Shown: one piece after another, positions 1-9,921 of the stretch
Layout of the letters: each line of letters begins with the position of its first letter
How positions within the stretch are numbered: the first letter of the stretch is position 1
Source of the DNA: Hyaloraphidium curvatum
Lineage: Eukaryota; Monoblepharomycota; Hyaloraphidiomycetes; Hyaloraphidiales; Hyaloraphidiaceae
Reading direction: 5' to 3'
Length of the DNA stretch: 64,000 bases
Assembly: GCA_025558095.1 (NCBI GenBank)
Contig: JAIVFI010000020.1
Location: 372,001-436,000, forward strand
Notes under the pieces: model-generated
What the model was told of the DNA's origin: nothing
Databases searched by the model: none
What the model saw: only the letters and a program-made list of their open reading frames with translations
Position numbers and translations under genes: made by a program

Positions 1-157
1 CCCTCCTGATAGATCCTTGGTGAACGATCGCGAGACTGCAAAAGGCGCCTGCTAGATCCATTTTGGACTGGACGATCATGAGACGTCGAATGAAGCAATG
101 TAGCTGTTGTAAATTTAGAGCCAAAAGAGGACACGAAAAGTAGCGTCAAAATCACTT

Positions 158-1756
158 CTACCGCTTGCTACAGTGTGGAAGCTGGCAATGAGCCTCCCTA
201 GCAATGGCCAACGTCCGTGGGTGATCCCGCCCGAACACAATCGTGCTTATGTCGATCGCGCGTTCCCAAGCCTCCACCGCCTCCTCCATCAGAGCCGCAG
301 CATCATGCCCTTCCCTTGCCGACACCAGCTCTGCCTCCATCTCGCCGAATTGCGCGAGCTGCACAAGCAGGCCGATCATGTCCGGCCACGCAGCGGGGAG
401 CACGTTGGAGGACTTCAGTCGCTCCACTGCCGACCGGAGGTAGCGCAGCGCATCGGCAAAGTTCAAGTCCGTGTGTGAGTGGGCAACGGCGAGCTTGTGC
501 AGGGTTGAGTAAATCAGGTGGTGTGCATGACTAGCACGAGCCGCGTGGCGTTCTAGAAGCTGGGTCAGAGCGGTGCGGGCAAACTGGTGGCGTCCGCCCT
601 CAAACAGCTCCACCGCTCTGTCGTAATCGTCCGAAAGGCGCTTTGCGAAAGCTCGGTAATCCGAAATCGTGACCGTCGACGGGCACGATGGGCACGACAG
701 GATCGAGTCGGGCGAAGCCCGATCAAAGTCCAGCCCGACGTCCTCCGACGGTTCGTAAATGGCCCCGCATCCGCAGCGCATCCCTTCGATATCGAGATCC
801 CGCCTCCACCACTCGCTTCCGCGCGGCGCGGAGCACCTTTCGCATTCGCACAGGAAGGACTTTGAGGCAAGCAGGTCCGCCTGCCGAGCCTCGCGCGGCT
901 GCACGAGGTTGATGTAGCTCACGCACAGCTCCTCGCCATGTTGGACGTCGCGCACCGTCCGGAAGAGCACCTCGCCGCCTGCCTCGCGTTGCGGCCCAGC
1001 GACGTACACGGTGTTGGGAGCGCACGAGTGGTTGAAAATGCAGCCCAGGGGAAACAGATTGACAATGAGAGCATTGAGCGCACCCTCCGGATCGCCCAAA
1101 GCATGAGCATTGGCGTTGATCCGGCAGGCCAGGCCGACGAGGTCCGAGGTCTCAAGGCCCTCCGTCAAGTGAGCAGGGAGGCGTTCCAGGAGAAGCTCAG
1201 AGCCCTTCGTGACCGCATTGAGCCACTCCTCGGAAGCCATGCGCTCATGCGCCACGACGTCGTCTACCAATCGAAACGGCGTCGGTACGAGACCGGTCCG
1301 AGCCTCGCTGGTCTCCTCCAAGTGTCGCGCAAACACCAGCCGGGCAACCAATCGGACCAGGTCGAGCGCCATATCGCTGTCCAGGGCAACGTCCACGAGC
1401 ACCCGACCGGCGACGAGGGGACATTCCTGGGCATGAAACCTGTCTTGCCGAGCGCATTCCTCCGAGCAGTGCCGAGCCTTGCACGCCCCGCAGACCAGCG
1501 ATTCGGCCACCGTCTCCCGCAGATCAGAGAGACACACTTGGCAGTAATCCCGAGAGAACTCGTCGCGGACAACGTAGGCCGTGGCCGCCTCCCGCAGGAC
1601 TGTGGTGCCGGCAGGCAGGTCTGCCGCGGCGAAGACCCCGCGGCCGGCCGACTTGGAGATACGGAGCTCCACGGGGAACGGTGCAAAAAGGCGCTGCCGT
1701 TCCAGAAAGCGCTCTTTGCGGCGCCTCGCCCGCGCGGCTTTGTCTAGGGAGGTCAT
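158..1756 (-). CDS. SET and MYND domain protein lysine methyltransferase (SMYD family)
   Basis: Intronless 532-residue protein. The split SET domain starts near residue 33 (SAGRGVFAAADL), is interrupted by a MYND zinc finger at about 72-112 (CQVC, CGAC, HCSEEC, then His/Cys), and resumes with the SAM-binding NHSC motif at 242-245 and the catalytic-type Tyr281 in ELCVSYIN. A post-SET cysteine cluster FLCECERC follows at 301-308. The remaining ~220 residues are helical and TPR-like, as in SMYD proteins. Family knowledge: SMYD enzymes methylate lysines of histones or cytosolic proteins; the substrate here is unknown. The Met at 1756 was chosen because it gives a normal SMYD N-terminus; a longer in-frame reading to 1855 would run into the divergent neighbour's 5' end. 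Confidence 0.88.
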   Translation of the reverse strand: MTSLDKAARARRRKERFLERQRLFAPFPVELRISKSAGRGVFAAADLPAGTTVLREAATAYVVRDEFSRDYCQVCLSDLRETVAESLVCGACKARHCSEECARQDRFHAQECPLVAGRVLVDVALDSDMALDLVRLVARLVFARHLEETSEARTGLVPTPFRLVDDVVAHERMASEEWLNAVTKGSELLLERLPAHLTEGLETSDLVGLACRINANAHALGDPEGALNALIVNLFPLGCIFNHSCAPNTVYVAGPQREAGGEVLFRTVRDVQHGEELCVSYINLVQPREARQADLLASKSFLCECERCSAPRGSEWWRRDLDIEGMRCGCGAIYEPSEDVGLDFDRASPDSILSCPSCPSTVTISDYRAFAKRLSDDYDRAVELFEGGRHQFARTALTQLLERHAARASHAHHLIYSTLHKLAVAHSHTDLNFADALRYLRSAVERLKSSNVLPAAWPDMIGLLVQLAQFGEMEAELVSAREGHDAAALMEEAVEAWERAIDISTIVFGRDHPRTLAIAREAHCQLPHCSKR

Positions 1757-1829
1757 GTTTGCTTCTTCGCGCAAGCGTCGATCGCGCCACGCGCAGACCG
1801 TTGGGACGCTTCGGGGATTCGACGAATGA
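1757..1829. promoter_or_regulatory. 73-bp divergent intergenic region
   Basis: Only 73 bp separate the start codons of the divergent SMYD-like and GT61-like genes, so any promoter elements must be shared or lie in the opposite gene's 5' end. No TATA-like element is evident. Confidence 0.35.
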
Positions 1830-3236
1830 ATGGGGTTCCTGCCACGACGCCTCATACTCTACGGGACTTTTGCATGGCTGTCGGTGCTCCTTGCCACCGG
1901 CTCGCTGCGCCTCCCCGGTGGTCGGACCGAATCCTGGGACGCACTCGGCAGCGCCCCTTTGCGACCGCCGCCGGCCCGCCTCGGCGAGCTGTCGGTCGCC
2001 CGCAACGTGTGCCTGCATGCGGACGATCCGAACCGCCCGTGGCCGAGTGCCGTCTCGGTGATGGACGGCTCGGATCCGCCGCCGGCGGTGACCGCGCTCG
2101 TCGGATTCGAGCCCCCGCCCCTCGGCGCCGGCGCCAACCGCTCGGATCCCGTTTGGTTCCCGGGAAAGACGCTTCTGCCCAACTGCGAGTGGCCCAGCAG
2201 CCCGCAGGTTGCCCACCTGATGTTTGGACTCGGTTTTGCCATGGCCATGGCCCAGCGCTGGCCGGCCTCGGCCGGACCCAAACCGGCGTTCCGCCAAATC
2301 GCATTCAGCTGGTGTCCGATGTTCAAGAGCGTGTATCCGGATAACTTTCAGGACTGGGAGTTTGGCCAACATCTGACTGAAGCCGTGGTCGCCTCTTTGG
2401 AATTGTCGGGGATGCTCAACACCCGAGGCGCCGAGGGCGGTGGAGACAGCGCGGGCTCCCCGTGGAGCAAGATCGTACAGCCAAAGAACGCATGCTACGA
2501 GGAACTGTGGATTGCCCACGGCCTGCGCGGATTGCTCCTGGATGTGCGCGACGAACCGGCCTTGCTGAACGAGCTCGGCCGACTGGTACCCGAAGCCAAA
2601 CCCCACCTGCAATTGGACTCTGCGGCCCTTGCGCGGGGACTCGCCGAGCGCTGCGCCTCGAAATCGCTCCGCCTGGGCGTTTTTCTCCGCGAGGGCAACT
2701 GGAAAGCCCGGCGCTTCGTGAACCTGAACGCCGTCCGCGACCTCGTGCAGGGCTACACTTCGCGCCCGGTATCGACCGTCTCCACCGACGGACACAACGG
2801 CACGCTGGCCCACATCGTCGCGCACTCCTCCTACGACGCCCTGGTCATGCCAACGGGCTCGCACTTCGCCGCCGCCGTCGCGGTGCCGGGCAAGCAGAAC
2901 AAGGCCTGGATCGAGGTCGCTCCCATCCTCCGGGACGGCTTCTGGAAGGATGAGGCGGAGTCGTGGGGGAGCGTGTACGTGCTGTCCACAGGCCACAGGA
3001 TGGACGACGCCGAGATCGACGCCAAGATCAAGAAGCAGTGTTCGTGGGCAAAACTGTGGCCCAACGAGCCCGAAGTGCTCCAATGCCCGCTTCCGGACGA
3101 GGAGAGGTTTGCGCTGGGCGAGGGCGGGTTGCACGTGGATCTGGAGCGGTTGGCACGCGACGTGGAGCGGGCGCTGGACCAGCTCTGCCATCCCCGGAAG
3201 AGAGCGCCCAGACGGCGGACCGGACGAAAGCGGTAG
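1830..3236 (+). CDS. GT61-like (DUF563) type II membrane glycosyltransferase
   Basis: Intronless 468-residue protein. A short N-terminal cytosolic stretch is followed by one hydrophobic segment (about residues 7-26), giving a type II Golgi/ER lumenal topology. The C-terminal third has the GT61 layout: LREGNWKARRFVNL resembles the family's Arg-Glu-Gly/Asn-Arg-x-x-x-N block, followed by a VxTV strand and ALVMPTGSHFAA at the place of the usual 'HGAGLTN' loop. The middle has FGQHLTEAV where GT61 members have FGHxxxD/E. Family knowledge: GT61 enzymes transfer xylose, GlcNAc or arabinose in glycan synthesis; donor and acceptor cannot be told here. The classical HGAGLTN glycines are poorly kept, so this is a remote member. 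It converges on a second lumenal protein gene, and the stop codon lies in a tandem repeat. Confidence 0.6.
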   Translation: MGFLPRRLILYGTFAWLSVLLATGSLRLPGGRTESWDALGSAPLRPPPARLGELSVARNVCLHADDPNRPWPSAVSVMDGSDPPPAVTALVGFEPPPLGAGANRSDPVWFPGKTLLPNCEWPSSPQVAHLMFGLGFAMAMAQRWPASAGPKPAFRQIAFSWCPMFKSVYPDNFQDWEFGQHLTEAVVASLELSGMLNTRGAEGGGDSAGSPWSKIVQPKNACYEELWIAHGLRGLLLDVRDEPALLNELGRLVPEAKPHLQLDSAALARGLAERCASKSLRLGVFLREGNWKARRFVNLNAVRDLVQGYTSRPVSTVSTDGHNGTLAHIVAHSSYDALVMPTGSHFAAAVAVPGKQNKAWIEVAPILRDGFWKDEAESWGSVYVLSTGHRMDDAEIDAKIKKQCSWAKLWPNEPEVLQCPLPDEERFALGEGGLHVDLERLARDVERALDQLCHPRKRAPRRRTGRKR

Positions 3237-3308
3237 CCATTCGTGTAGGGCCGGTCTCATTGATGGACCGCGTAGCCATTCGTGTAGGGCCGGTCTCATT
3301 GATGGACC
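3233..3308. repeat. Tandem 39-bp duplication spanning the stop codons of two convergent genes
   Basis: A 37-bp sequence beginning GTAGCCATTCGTGTAGGGCC occurs twice with a period of 39 bp (3233-3269 and 3272-3308), with no mismatch seen. Copy 1 carries the TAG stop of the GT61-like gene (3234-3236). Copy 2 carries the TCA (TGA on the minus strand) stop of the convergent gene (3296-3298). Each copy contains both stop signals, so the ancestral gap was probably about 20 bp and was enlarged by this duplication. Confidence 0.9.
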
Positions 3309-4390
3309 AACAAGATGCGGTGCACGAGCACCTTCCGCCGCCGTCCGTCGACTTTGCCGCTCGGGAGCCGCCGCGCCAGCTCTTCGTAAAAGATGCCATC
3401 GGATTGGATCAGCATGTGCTCCGCAAAGTGTGCCTTCGTCACGAGGTCGCCAAAAGCCGCATTCCTGATGAGGCGCAACGGCGAACCGTCGGCAAGCCGC
3501 TGCTTGCGCAGCCAGTCCGTACGAATCATGGCCGCGGCCATGTCGATCTTTGTCCTCGCAAATTCGACGGGGATGTAGTGAGACGGGCCAGCGCCGGTGT
3601 CGTCCGCGCCCCCTTTGGGAATCAGGTTCTCCCCCTCTGCGAACTTGGAAACAAAGTCGAAACCAATGAGGTCCGCCGGGCCCTCTTCCCCGCCGTGCAG
3701 CCACGGCTTGAGGAGGTCGGCGAAGCCCATGCGGAACAAGTTGTCCGCCGAGCTGATCACCAGGTACTTGCAGTCCGTGTGCACCCCGCCCGTGTTGTTG
3801 CTCCCCAGAAGCGTGTCGAAAATTGCGTCCACGGCAGAGTAATCCGCCCCCATGAATTTGTAGATGCAGGTGTCCCTGTTGTGGCCCGAATTGGTGTTAC
3901 CCAACCCGAGCGTTGTGTTGCAGTACGCCGCCACGGTGGCCTGCTGTTCCGGACGCACCACCGAGAGCAGGTGCCTCTCCACGTCCGCGTATGGAACGTC
4001 GAGGGCGTGGGCGAAATCCGGGCAGCCGAGAATGGCGTTCACGTGGCGCGCGTGCGCGGCGGCGTCCCAGCGCGGACCGTTCGGTGAGCCGGTGTCTGCG
4101 GCTAGCACTTTAACCCGGACGCTCCCATGTGCCAGCGAGGAAGCGTAGGTCGAGAAGTATGGGGCGTAGCCGTGGAAGCCGCGGGCGACGACGCACACCG
4201 TGTTTGGGTCGTCGCGCTGCCACGAGGCGCACGGCGGGACCGCGTCCCTCGGCCGCAGGGACGCGGGCGAGAAGTCGGCGTGCGCCGTCATCCCCGGTTC
4301 CAGCTGCGAACGCAATCCGCCCGCGTGCGAGGCGACCAAGACCGCGGCGCCGAAGAGCGCCACGACCTGGAGAAGGCCGCGACCCCGCAT
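3296..4390 (-). CDS. Orphan type II/secreted lumenal protein, possible glycosyltransferase-like
   Basis: 364-residue intronless protein that I do not recognise. It starts MRGRG followed by a hydrophobic segment (LLQVVALFGAAVLVASHA), a signal peptide or signal anchor. The body has several Asn-x-Ser/Thr sites and even-spaced cysteines typical of a lumenal protein. The stretch YLVISSADNLF resembles an A-type glycosyltransferase strand ending in an acidic metal-binding motif, but the DxD is not clear. Context: it converges on a GT61-like gene, and an FkbM methyltransferase lies 2.8 kb away, which suggests glycan work in the secretory pathway. That is inference only. The Met at 4390 was chosen because the signal segment follows directly. 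Confidence 0.55.
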   Translation of the reverse strand: MRGRGLLQVVALFGAAVLVASHAGGLRSQLEPGMTAHADFSPASLRPRDAVPPCASWQRDDPNTVCVVARGFHGYAPYFSTYASSLAHGSVRVKVLAADTGSPNGPRWDAAAHARHVNAILGCPDFAHALDVPYADVERHLLSVVRPEQQATVAAYCNTTLGLGNTNSGHNRDTCIYKFMGADYSAVDAIFDTLLGSNNTGGVHTDCKYLVISSADNLFRMGFADLLKPWLHGGEEGPADLIGFDFVSKFAEGENLIPKGGADDTGAGPSHYIPVEFARTKIDMAAAMIRTDWLRKQRLADGSPLRLIRNAAFGDLVTKAHFAEHMLIQSDGIFYEELARRLPSGKVDGRRRKVLVHRILLVHQ

Positions 4391-5017
4391 AGTTGTGCGC
4401 CGCAGGCAGATTCGGTCCAGCGATATCCCGCCTCGAATGGCCGGGAGTCCGGGAGCGCGCGAGGGATCAAGTCGTGCGTCTGCTTGGCCTGATCCGGTCG
4501 TTCCAGACCACCCCTCGGGCCGAAATAATGCCTCGCTTCGGACTGGCCCCGTAAAATTCGGAGGAAAGTGGTAGCTTCGCTGGCGGTCGGACTCCCCTTC
4601 TTTTCCTCCTCTTTCTCGAGTGATCCTTCCCGGGGCTTTGGCAAGTTCGTGGGCCTCAATATGCCAGCGCGAAATCAATGACCGATGGACGCCAAGCTCC
4701 TTCACCAGGCGCAGCCGAGCTCCTCGCCAGGCGCAGCCGAACCCCGAATCGCCTTCCGCACTGCATCCACCAGCTTGCTCTTTATAGTGTAAGCTCGTCT
4801 GCCCATGTGGGCCGGTGGAGGACTCAAAGTTGCTTCTTGCCGCAAAAGACGGTCGACCACAACCTTCATACGTTAGCGCGACCGGCCGCAATCATCCATC
4901 CGACGTAGCTAGCTGTATCTGCGGCACGATCACTGCTCTTTCCGTAGCCTTCGACGCGGATTTGTGTGCTGTCTTCGGGGGGCGGGTTGTTCGGTCGGGC
5001 CGATCCAATCGACCAAA
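4391..5017. other. Intergenic, divergent promoter region
   Basis: 627 bp between two divergent start codons. Reading frames here lack any recognisable domain. Nothing else seen. Confidence 0.4.
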
Positions 5018-7144
5018 ATGTCGCTCTTCGAGGCTGCGGCAGAGGGCGACCAGACCCGCCTGCTCTCTCTGATCGATAAGTCGAAACAGAGCGTCAAGGA
5101 GCGCGACGCCCGGGGATGGACGGTGCGTCTCCGGGAACGCGGCAACGCGTCCGCCGCCCGTCTGAACGTCGGCTCATAGCCGTGATTCTCCTCCCTGGCT
5201 GCTCGCGGAAACGGTTCCGGTGATATCGCACGATGTGGTCCCCGGCACTGGGCCTATCCCCCGCGATTCTCGCGTCTCCCCTCGTCCGTCGTCGGCAACT
5301 TCTGCCGATCCGTCTCCCGGCCACCCTCCGTCTCCCTCCTTCGGATCGCCATCGGACCCGATCACGCCCGCCTCCACAGGCGCTGCATTTTGGCGCCCGC
5401 TACGGGCACATGGAGGTGGTCAAGATCCTGCTCGACCGCGGCGCCGACCCCGCCGCGGCCAACAATGAGGGCCGCACGCCGTCGGACCTCGCCTCCTTCT
5501 GGGGCCACGCGCCCGTGGCGGAGCTGATCGCCAAGAAGGCCGGCACCAAGCCTCCGGCCAAGCCGACCATCAGCCTGGGGAAACCGGCGGGGCCGGCGGC
5601 GGGCGGGGCCAAGGCGCCGCTGATCTCGCTCAAGGGCGGCGCCAAGGAGCAGGCCAGGGGCGTCGCGACTGCTGCTTCCGCCCCCGCGGCCGCTCCTGCG
5701 CCCGCCGCGGCACCTACCATCCGTCTCGCCGCGCCCCACGTCAACTTCTTTGCCGGATCCCCCCTGAAGCGGTCAGCTCCAGCGCCGTGCTGCCTTTTGC
5801 TGTCCTCTCACAGTGCTCCGTTCCAGGCTGAGCGAGAAACGCGCGGACAAGGCCTTCATCTCCTCCGTCCTCCAGCACCCCTCCTCGCGCTACGTCCTCT
5901 TCCGCAACCTCTCCCCGCTCTTCGCCCCCACCCCCAAGGGCAAGCCCTTCGAGCTCGCCTACTACTCCCACTCGGACGTCGGCGAGTTCCTCGACGTCGA
6001 CGGCACCAAGGGGAAGCAGTGGGCTTTCCTCGGGGTCGACAGGGACGACCCCGTGGTGTTCCCCGACGGGCAGGAGCTGGGGAGGCCGTACGTCTGCATC
6101 GACGTCACCCCCGTCGAGGGCGAGCCCGAGACGCCCGCGCTCAAGAAGCTGATCGCCGGTGCGTCCTTTGCCGCGCCGGACCGCTCGTCCCCTCACCCTT
6201 GGTCCCGCAGCCGCCGAATCCCGCGGCCAGAAGTTCAACGACTTCCGCCCCGGCGCCTTCCGCCTCCCCCCCCGCGAGGCCTCGGTCGTCGGGCAGGCGC
6301 GGTCGATCCTGGACTGGAACCTCAAGAACCCGTACTGCTCCGCCTGCGGGCGCAAGACGTCGAGCCAGGATGCCGGGTTCAAGCGGATCTGCGCGCCGCC
6401 GGGACCGGGGGAGAAGCCGTGCATGGCACACAACGGCGTGCAGAAGTGGGTCATCGATTTGCCGGGGGGGAGCGCGCGCTGATCGGCGCAACGGTGCAGC
6501 TTCGTGTACCCGCGGCTGGACCCCGTGATCATCGTCGCCATGGCATCGCCGGACGGGCAGAAGCTCATGCTCGGCCGCGGCAAGTCGTGGCAGAAGGGCT
6601 TCTTCTCGTGGGTTCCCCATCCGCGCCTCGCCGCGCACGCTGACGCTCCGGGACAGCTGCATCGCAGGGTTCATGGAGGCCGGCGAGTCGATCGAGGACA
6701 CTGTGCGGCGCGAGGCCAAGGAGGAGCTCGGCGTGGAGGTGGACAGGATCGTGTACCACTCGTCGCAACCGTGGCCGATGCCGGCGCAGCTGATGATGGG
6801 CGTGGTGGCGCGGTGCAAGGAGGGGCACACCGAGTTCAAGCCCGAGGAGGACGTGGGTCTCCGCCTGCGCGCGAGAGAGTCGTATGGGGCTGACCGATCG
6901 CCCCGTTTAGGAACTCGCCGAGGCGCGCTGGTTCACGCGGGACGAGATCCACGCCGCGCTGGCGCTCTCGACCACCAACGACGCGCGCACGCAGGGCGCC
7001 CCGAAGCCCGCGGACGGGTCCAGGCCAAAGGTGGACTTTTTCCTGCCGCCGTCGTACGCGATCGCGCACCAGATCATCAAGGCGTGGGCGGACGGGAACA
7101 TCGACCTCGGGTCGGGGCCGGCGGCCGCGGCGGCCAAGTTGTAG
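5018..7144 (+). CDS. Ankyrin-Nudix NADH pyrophosphatase, NUDT12 homologue
   Basis: Predicted exons 5018-5122, 5380-5771, 5827-6158, 6211-6445, 6500-6607, 6657-6852 and 6911-7144 give 533 residues with all phases consistent. The N-terminus carries about two ankyrin repeats (GWTALHFGARYGHMEVVKIL), then an Ala/Pro-rich linker, then the NUDIX-like N-terminal domain. A zinc ribbon follows (YCSACG...C...C), then the Nudix box GFMEAGESIEDTVRREAKEE, matching GX5EX7REUXEEXGU, with SQPWPMPAQLMMG just after it as in the NADH-specific subfamily. Family knowledge: NUDT12/NPY1 hydrolyse NADH and NAD-capped RNA, in peroxisomes or cytosol. The C-terminus (…AAAAKL) ends in KL and is not a strict PTS1. Introns are 49-58 nt except the first (257 nt). 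It converges on the FkbM gene with 30 bp between stops. Confidence 0.88.
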
Positions 7145-7174
7145 GCGTTTCTCCGTGTCAAGGGTTGCGTCTCG

Positions 7175-8056
7175 CTACAGAAGGTCGACCCTGACGCCGT
7201 GCCAGTCGAACCATTTGCCCGGTTCGTCGTCCGCGAACGCCGATGAAGGCCGCAAGGGCGACCATGCCTTTCCCGCGAGCACGTCCATCGCATCGGGCGG
7301 CAGCCCCCCCGACGTCCTTGTGCCGCCCACCTCGTGCTGCGCGACCCGCTTCAGGAGCGGGTACGACAGGTTGTGCAGCAGCGCCTGCACGTACTCTGCC
7401 GCCGCCGGCCCCCTTTCGGGCGTCCGGAACGGCGCGGGCGGGGCGCGCTTGCCCTCCTCCACCGAGACGTACGTTGGTCGCAGGTGAACGGGCACCGTGT
7501 CGAGGTCCGACAAGCAGGCAAAATCCCGGCCCTCGACGTCGATCTTCAGGTAGGCCACGTCCCCGGTGCCGTGCTGGGCAAACAGCTCGGCGCAGGTGGC
7601 AGTGGGCACCCTCACAACCGTGCACGCCTCCCCGCCGGGGGCCGCGTCGTCGCTGTCCCTCCCCGGCCGCGTGCGGCAGCCGATGCTCCTGTCCAGCGAG
7701 GACCATTCGTCCGTCAGGGCGTTGATGTAGAATGCCCGGTGTCCCGCGGGCTCGTCGCGGCGGCGGACGGCGAGGTTCAGCAGCCGCAGGCGGCCCGAGG
7801 CGATGTGCGGCGCGAACGCCGGCGACGCGAGGGCGCGGCGGAACAGCGAAGGGTTGGCCTCGACGGCCACGACGCGGAAGCGCTGCGGCAGGGAGAGGTA
7901 GAACGCCGCGTCGGCGCCCGTGTTGAACCCGACGTCCCAAATCGTCGTGCGCTCCGGCGGGGGCGGAGGGCCGCATCGCGGCGCGGGGGCGAGCAGGAAC
8001 AATAGTGCCGCGAGGGATGCCGCGGCGGCCGCGAGGACGGCGCGGTCCGGGGACAT
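7175..8056 (-). CDS. FkbM-family SAM-dependent methyltransferase, membrane-anchored
   Basis: Intronless, 293 residues. An N-terminal hydrophobic anchor (AVLAAAAASLAALLFLLAP) precedes a Rossmann methyltransferase. Motif I is WDVGFNTGADAAFYL, motif II is VVAVEANP, and the FkbM signature YLKIDVEGRDFACL with RPTYVSVE follows. Family knowledge: FkbM domains methylate hydroxyls of sugars or polyketides. The lumenal anchor suggests action on a glycan in the secretory pathway (inference). The Met at 8056 was chosen because the anchor follows within a few residues; the open frame upstream has no homology. Confidence 0.82.
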   Translation of the reverse strand: MSPDRAVLAAAAASLAALLFLLAPAPRCGPPPPPERTTIWDVGFNTGADAAFYLSLPQRFRVVAVEANPSLFRRALASPAFAPHIASGRLRLLNLAVRRRDEPAGHRAFYINALTDEWSSLDRSIGCRTRPGRDSDDAAPGGEACTVVRVPTATCAELFAQHGTGDVAYLKIDVEGRDFACLSDLDTVPVHLRPTYVSVEEGKRAPPAPFRTPERGPAAAEYVQALLHNLSYPLLKRVAQHEVGGTRTSGGLPPDAMDVLAGKAWSPLRPSSAFADDEPGKWFDWHGVRVDLL

Positions 8057-8525
8057 CGCGCCCTTGACTGCCAAGCATTGACAACGTTGTTGCGGCCGGG
8101 GTCCCCTGCGGTCGGCATCCGAACCCGCTGCTCGAGGATCCCTCGGAACCGCACCTGTCGATCCTCCGGCAGAGCATCCAGGTGACGGCGGCCGCGTCCG
8201 CTGCGCTGCTTCATGGGCAGCCCACGTCATCCCGGCGTCGCACAACGCCTCCATTTGAAGGCTGCTGCGCCCCGTAAGACTCACGGTGGCAACTTCACCA
8301 CTGATCGGACTCGGGGACGGACGGCGGTTTCTTCCGTGGTGGCCATTCCAACTCAATCGACCCCTTTTACACTGTACCGTATGAACTCGACCCAATGCCG
8401 ACACTTCAAGAATCCAAACTCAAAAGAAAAGCCCAAGTCCGATTCGAAGATACTGCTGGCGGTTCCCTTGATGCGCCGCATGCATTCAGCGGCTTTCTTT
8501 GCATGGCGTAAGCTTTCGGCGGCCT
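8057..8525. other. Intergenic region
   Basis: 469 bp between the FkbM start and the stop of the upstream minus-strand NHL gene; the FkbM promoter should lie here. No further gene or RNA recognised. Confidence 0.4.
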
Positions 8526-9921
8526 TCACGACCACTGAATCATGCGCACGCGGCATCCGGACTCCTCCGCGATGTAGAGGCGCTTCCTCGTCGCATCGTA
8601 GGCAATGCCCCTGACGCTTTTGAACTGGGTGGCGGCCGACGGCGCCTGGCCGTCCCCGGCATCGCCAAAGGTACCGTCGCCGGCGAGCGTCGAGACGATG
8701 CCGTCTGGCGACACAAGTGTGCGCGGCGGTGGAGACGTACACGTTGCCCTGGGGATCCTTGGCCAGGCCGTAGGGTTCGTTGACGGATGCCGTGGTGGCC
8801 GTCGTGCCGTCGCCGCCGTCGACCTTGGTGCCGTTACCCAAGAACACGGCCTTAGCGCTGCCCGACGTGGGTTGAAGGATAACATAATTGACGGTGGCAA
8901 CGAGCAGGTTGGAAGCGTCGTACTCCAGCAGGGCGGTAGGATTGTTGCCAATGCTGGCGAGCAGATCAATCTGGCCTCCAGACACTTTGCGCACGCGTTG
9001 TCCTGTCGCCTGCCCAATGTAGACCGTGTTGTCGGAACCCACGGCGACTCCCCACGGCCAGCCGACCTGAGCGCTGGTCGCAGGGCCACCATCGCCGCTG
9101 GTGCCGTCGGTGCCATCCCCGGCGAACGTGGTGATTATGCCACTGGTCCTGTTGACCATGCGGACCCTGTTTTCGTAGTGGGCAATCAGGAGGTTGTCGT
9201 CCTTGTCGAAGGCGCACATGCTCGGCCAATTGAGCTGCGCAGACGTTGCAGGCCCGCCGTCTCCCGAGCTGCCCATTCCGTTGCCGCCCGCGTAGGTGGT
9301 GATGATGTTGGTCGTGACGTCGATCTTGCGAATGGTCGAGTACCCAGAGCTGACGTACACGTTGTTGGACGAGTCCAGGCAGATCGCGAAGGGGCCATGA
9401 AGCGTTGCGTCGGTCGCTAGGCCGCTATCGCCGCTGTTCGAGCAGACTCTATTTCCGGCAAAGGTCGACACGACAGCTGCCGACTCGTACCTTGCAGCCC
9501 GGCAGGCCTGTCAGCGATCCCGCGCCACAGCCAGGATCCCGGCCACCCACCGCCTGTAAAGATGCTCGTGCGAACCGTACTTGACGCAGGCGACGTGTCC
9601 TTGGGGAGTTCCTTCGGCCCACAGCTCGCTGCGGGTTCCGTCAGCGGGGCGGGTGGCGTTCCGGGCAGGAAGGGCCCACCAGTAATCATCGCTGGCGCAC
9701 TCGGCGCATGAGCGCCGGAACACCGTGCGGCCGGGTGAAGCCTTAGGAGCGTCGGCTTGCCCCGCGCGGACGGGGCTGAGGCGCGATCAGGTCAAGCAGC
9801 GGACGCGGAGTCTCGCGCGGGACGGGGACGTGTCGTACCTTGCGGCTGCGAGCGGCGCGATCACGGCGGCAAAGAGAAGCACGGCGGTGGCTGCCACGAG
9901 GCAAGTCTTGAGAGTTGCCAT
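8526..9921 (-). CDS. Secreted NHL-repeat beta-propeller protein with one frame break
   Basis: Predicted exons on the minus strand: 9839-9921, 9547-9775 and 9507 downward. Exon 1 encodes a clear signal peptide (MATLKTCLVAATAVLLFAA). Exon 2 is a short Cys/Trp-rich module (SCAEC, YWW). Exon 3 is a run of NHL units with the repeating theme 'STFAGN...SGDGGPAT' and 'PWGVAVGSDNTVYIG'. Near 8718 the frame must shift by one base (or a multiple of 3 plus 1) to continue from NVYVSTAAH into LVSPDGIVSTLAGDG and end at 8526. Consensus NHL spacing suggests about 20 bases are missing there, not that an intron is present. It could be an assembly error or a decaying gene. Family knowledge: such propellers are secreted binding or hydrolase scaffolds; the ligand is unknown. 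Confidence 0.6.

Noticed and set aside
1524-3704. Long minus-strand open frame of about 726 codons antisense to the GT61-like gene
   Set aside because: High GC leaves antisense frames open; no domain, and it overlaps two genes with clear homology.
8715-8760. 36-nt GT...AG pair inside the NHL gene as an intron
   Set aside because: 36 nt is a multiple of three, so removing it does not repair the frame.
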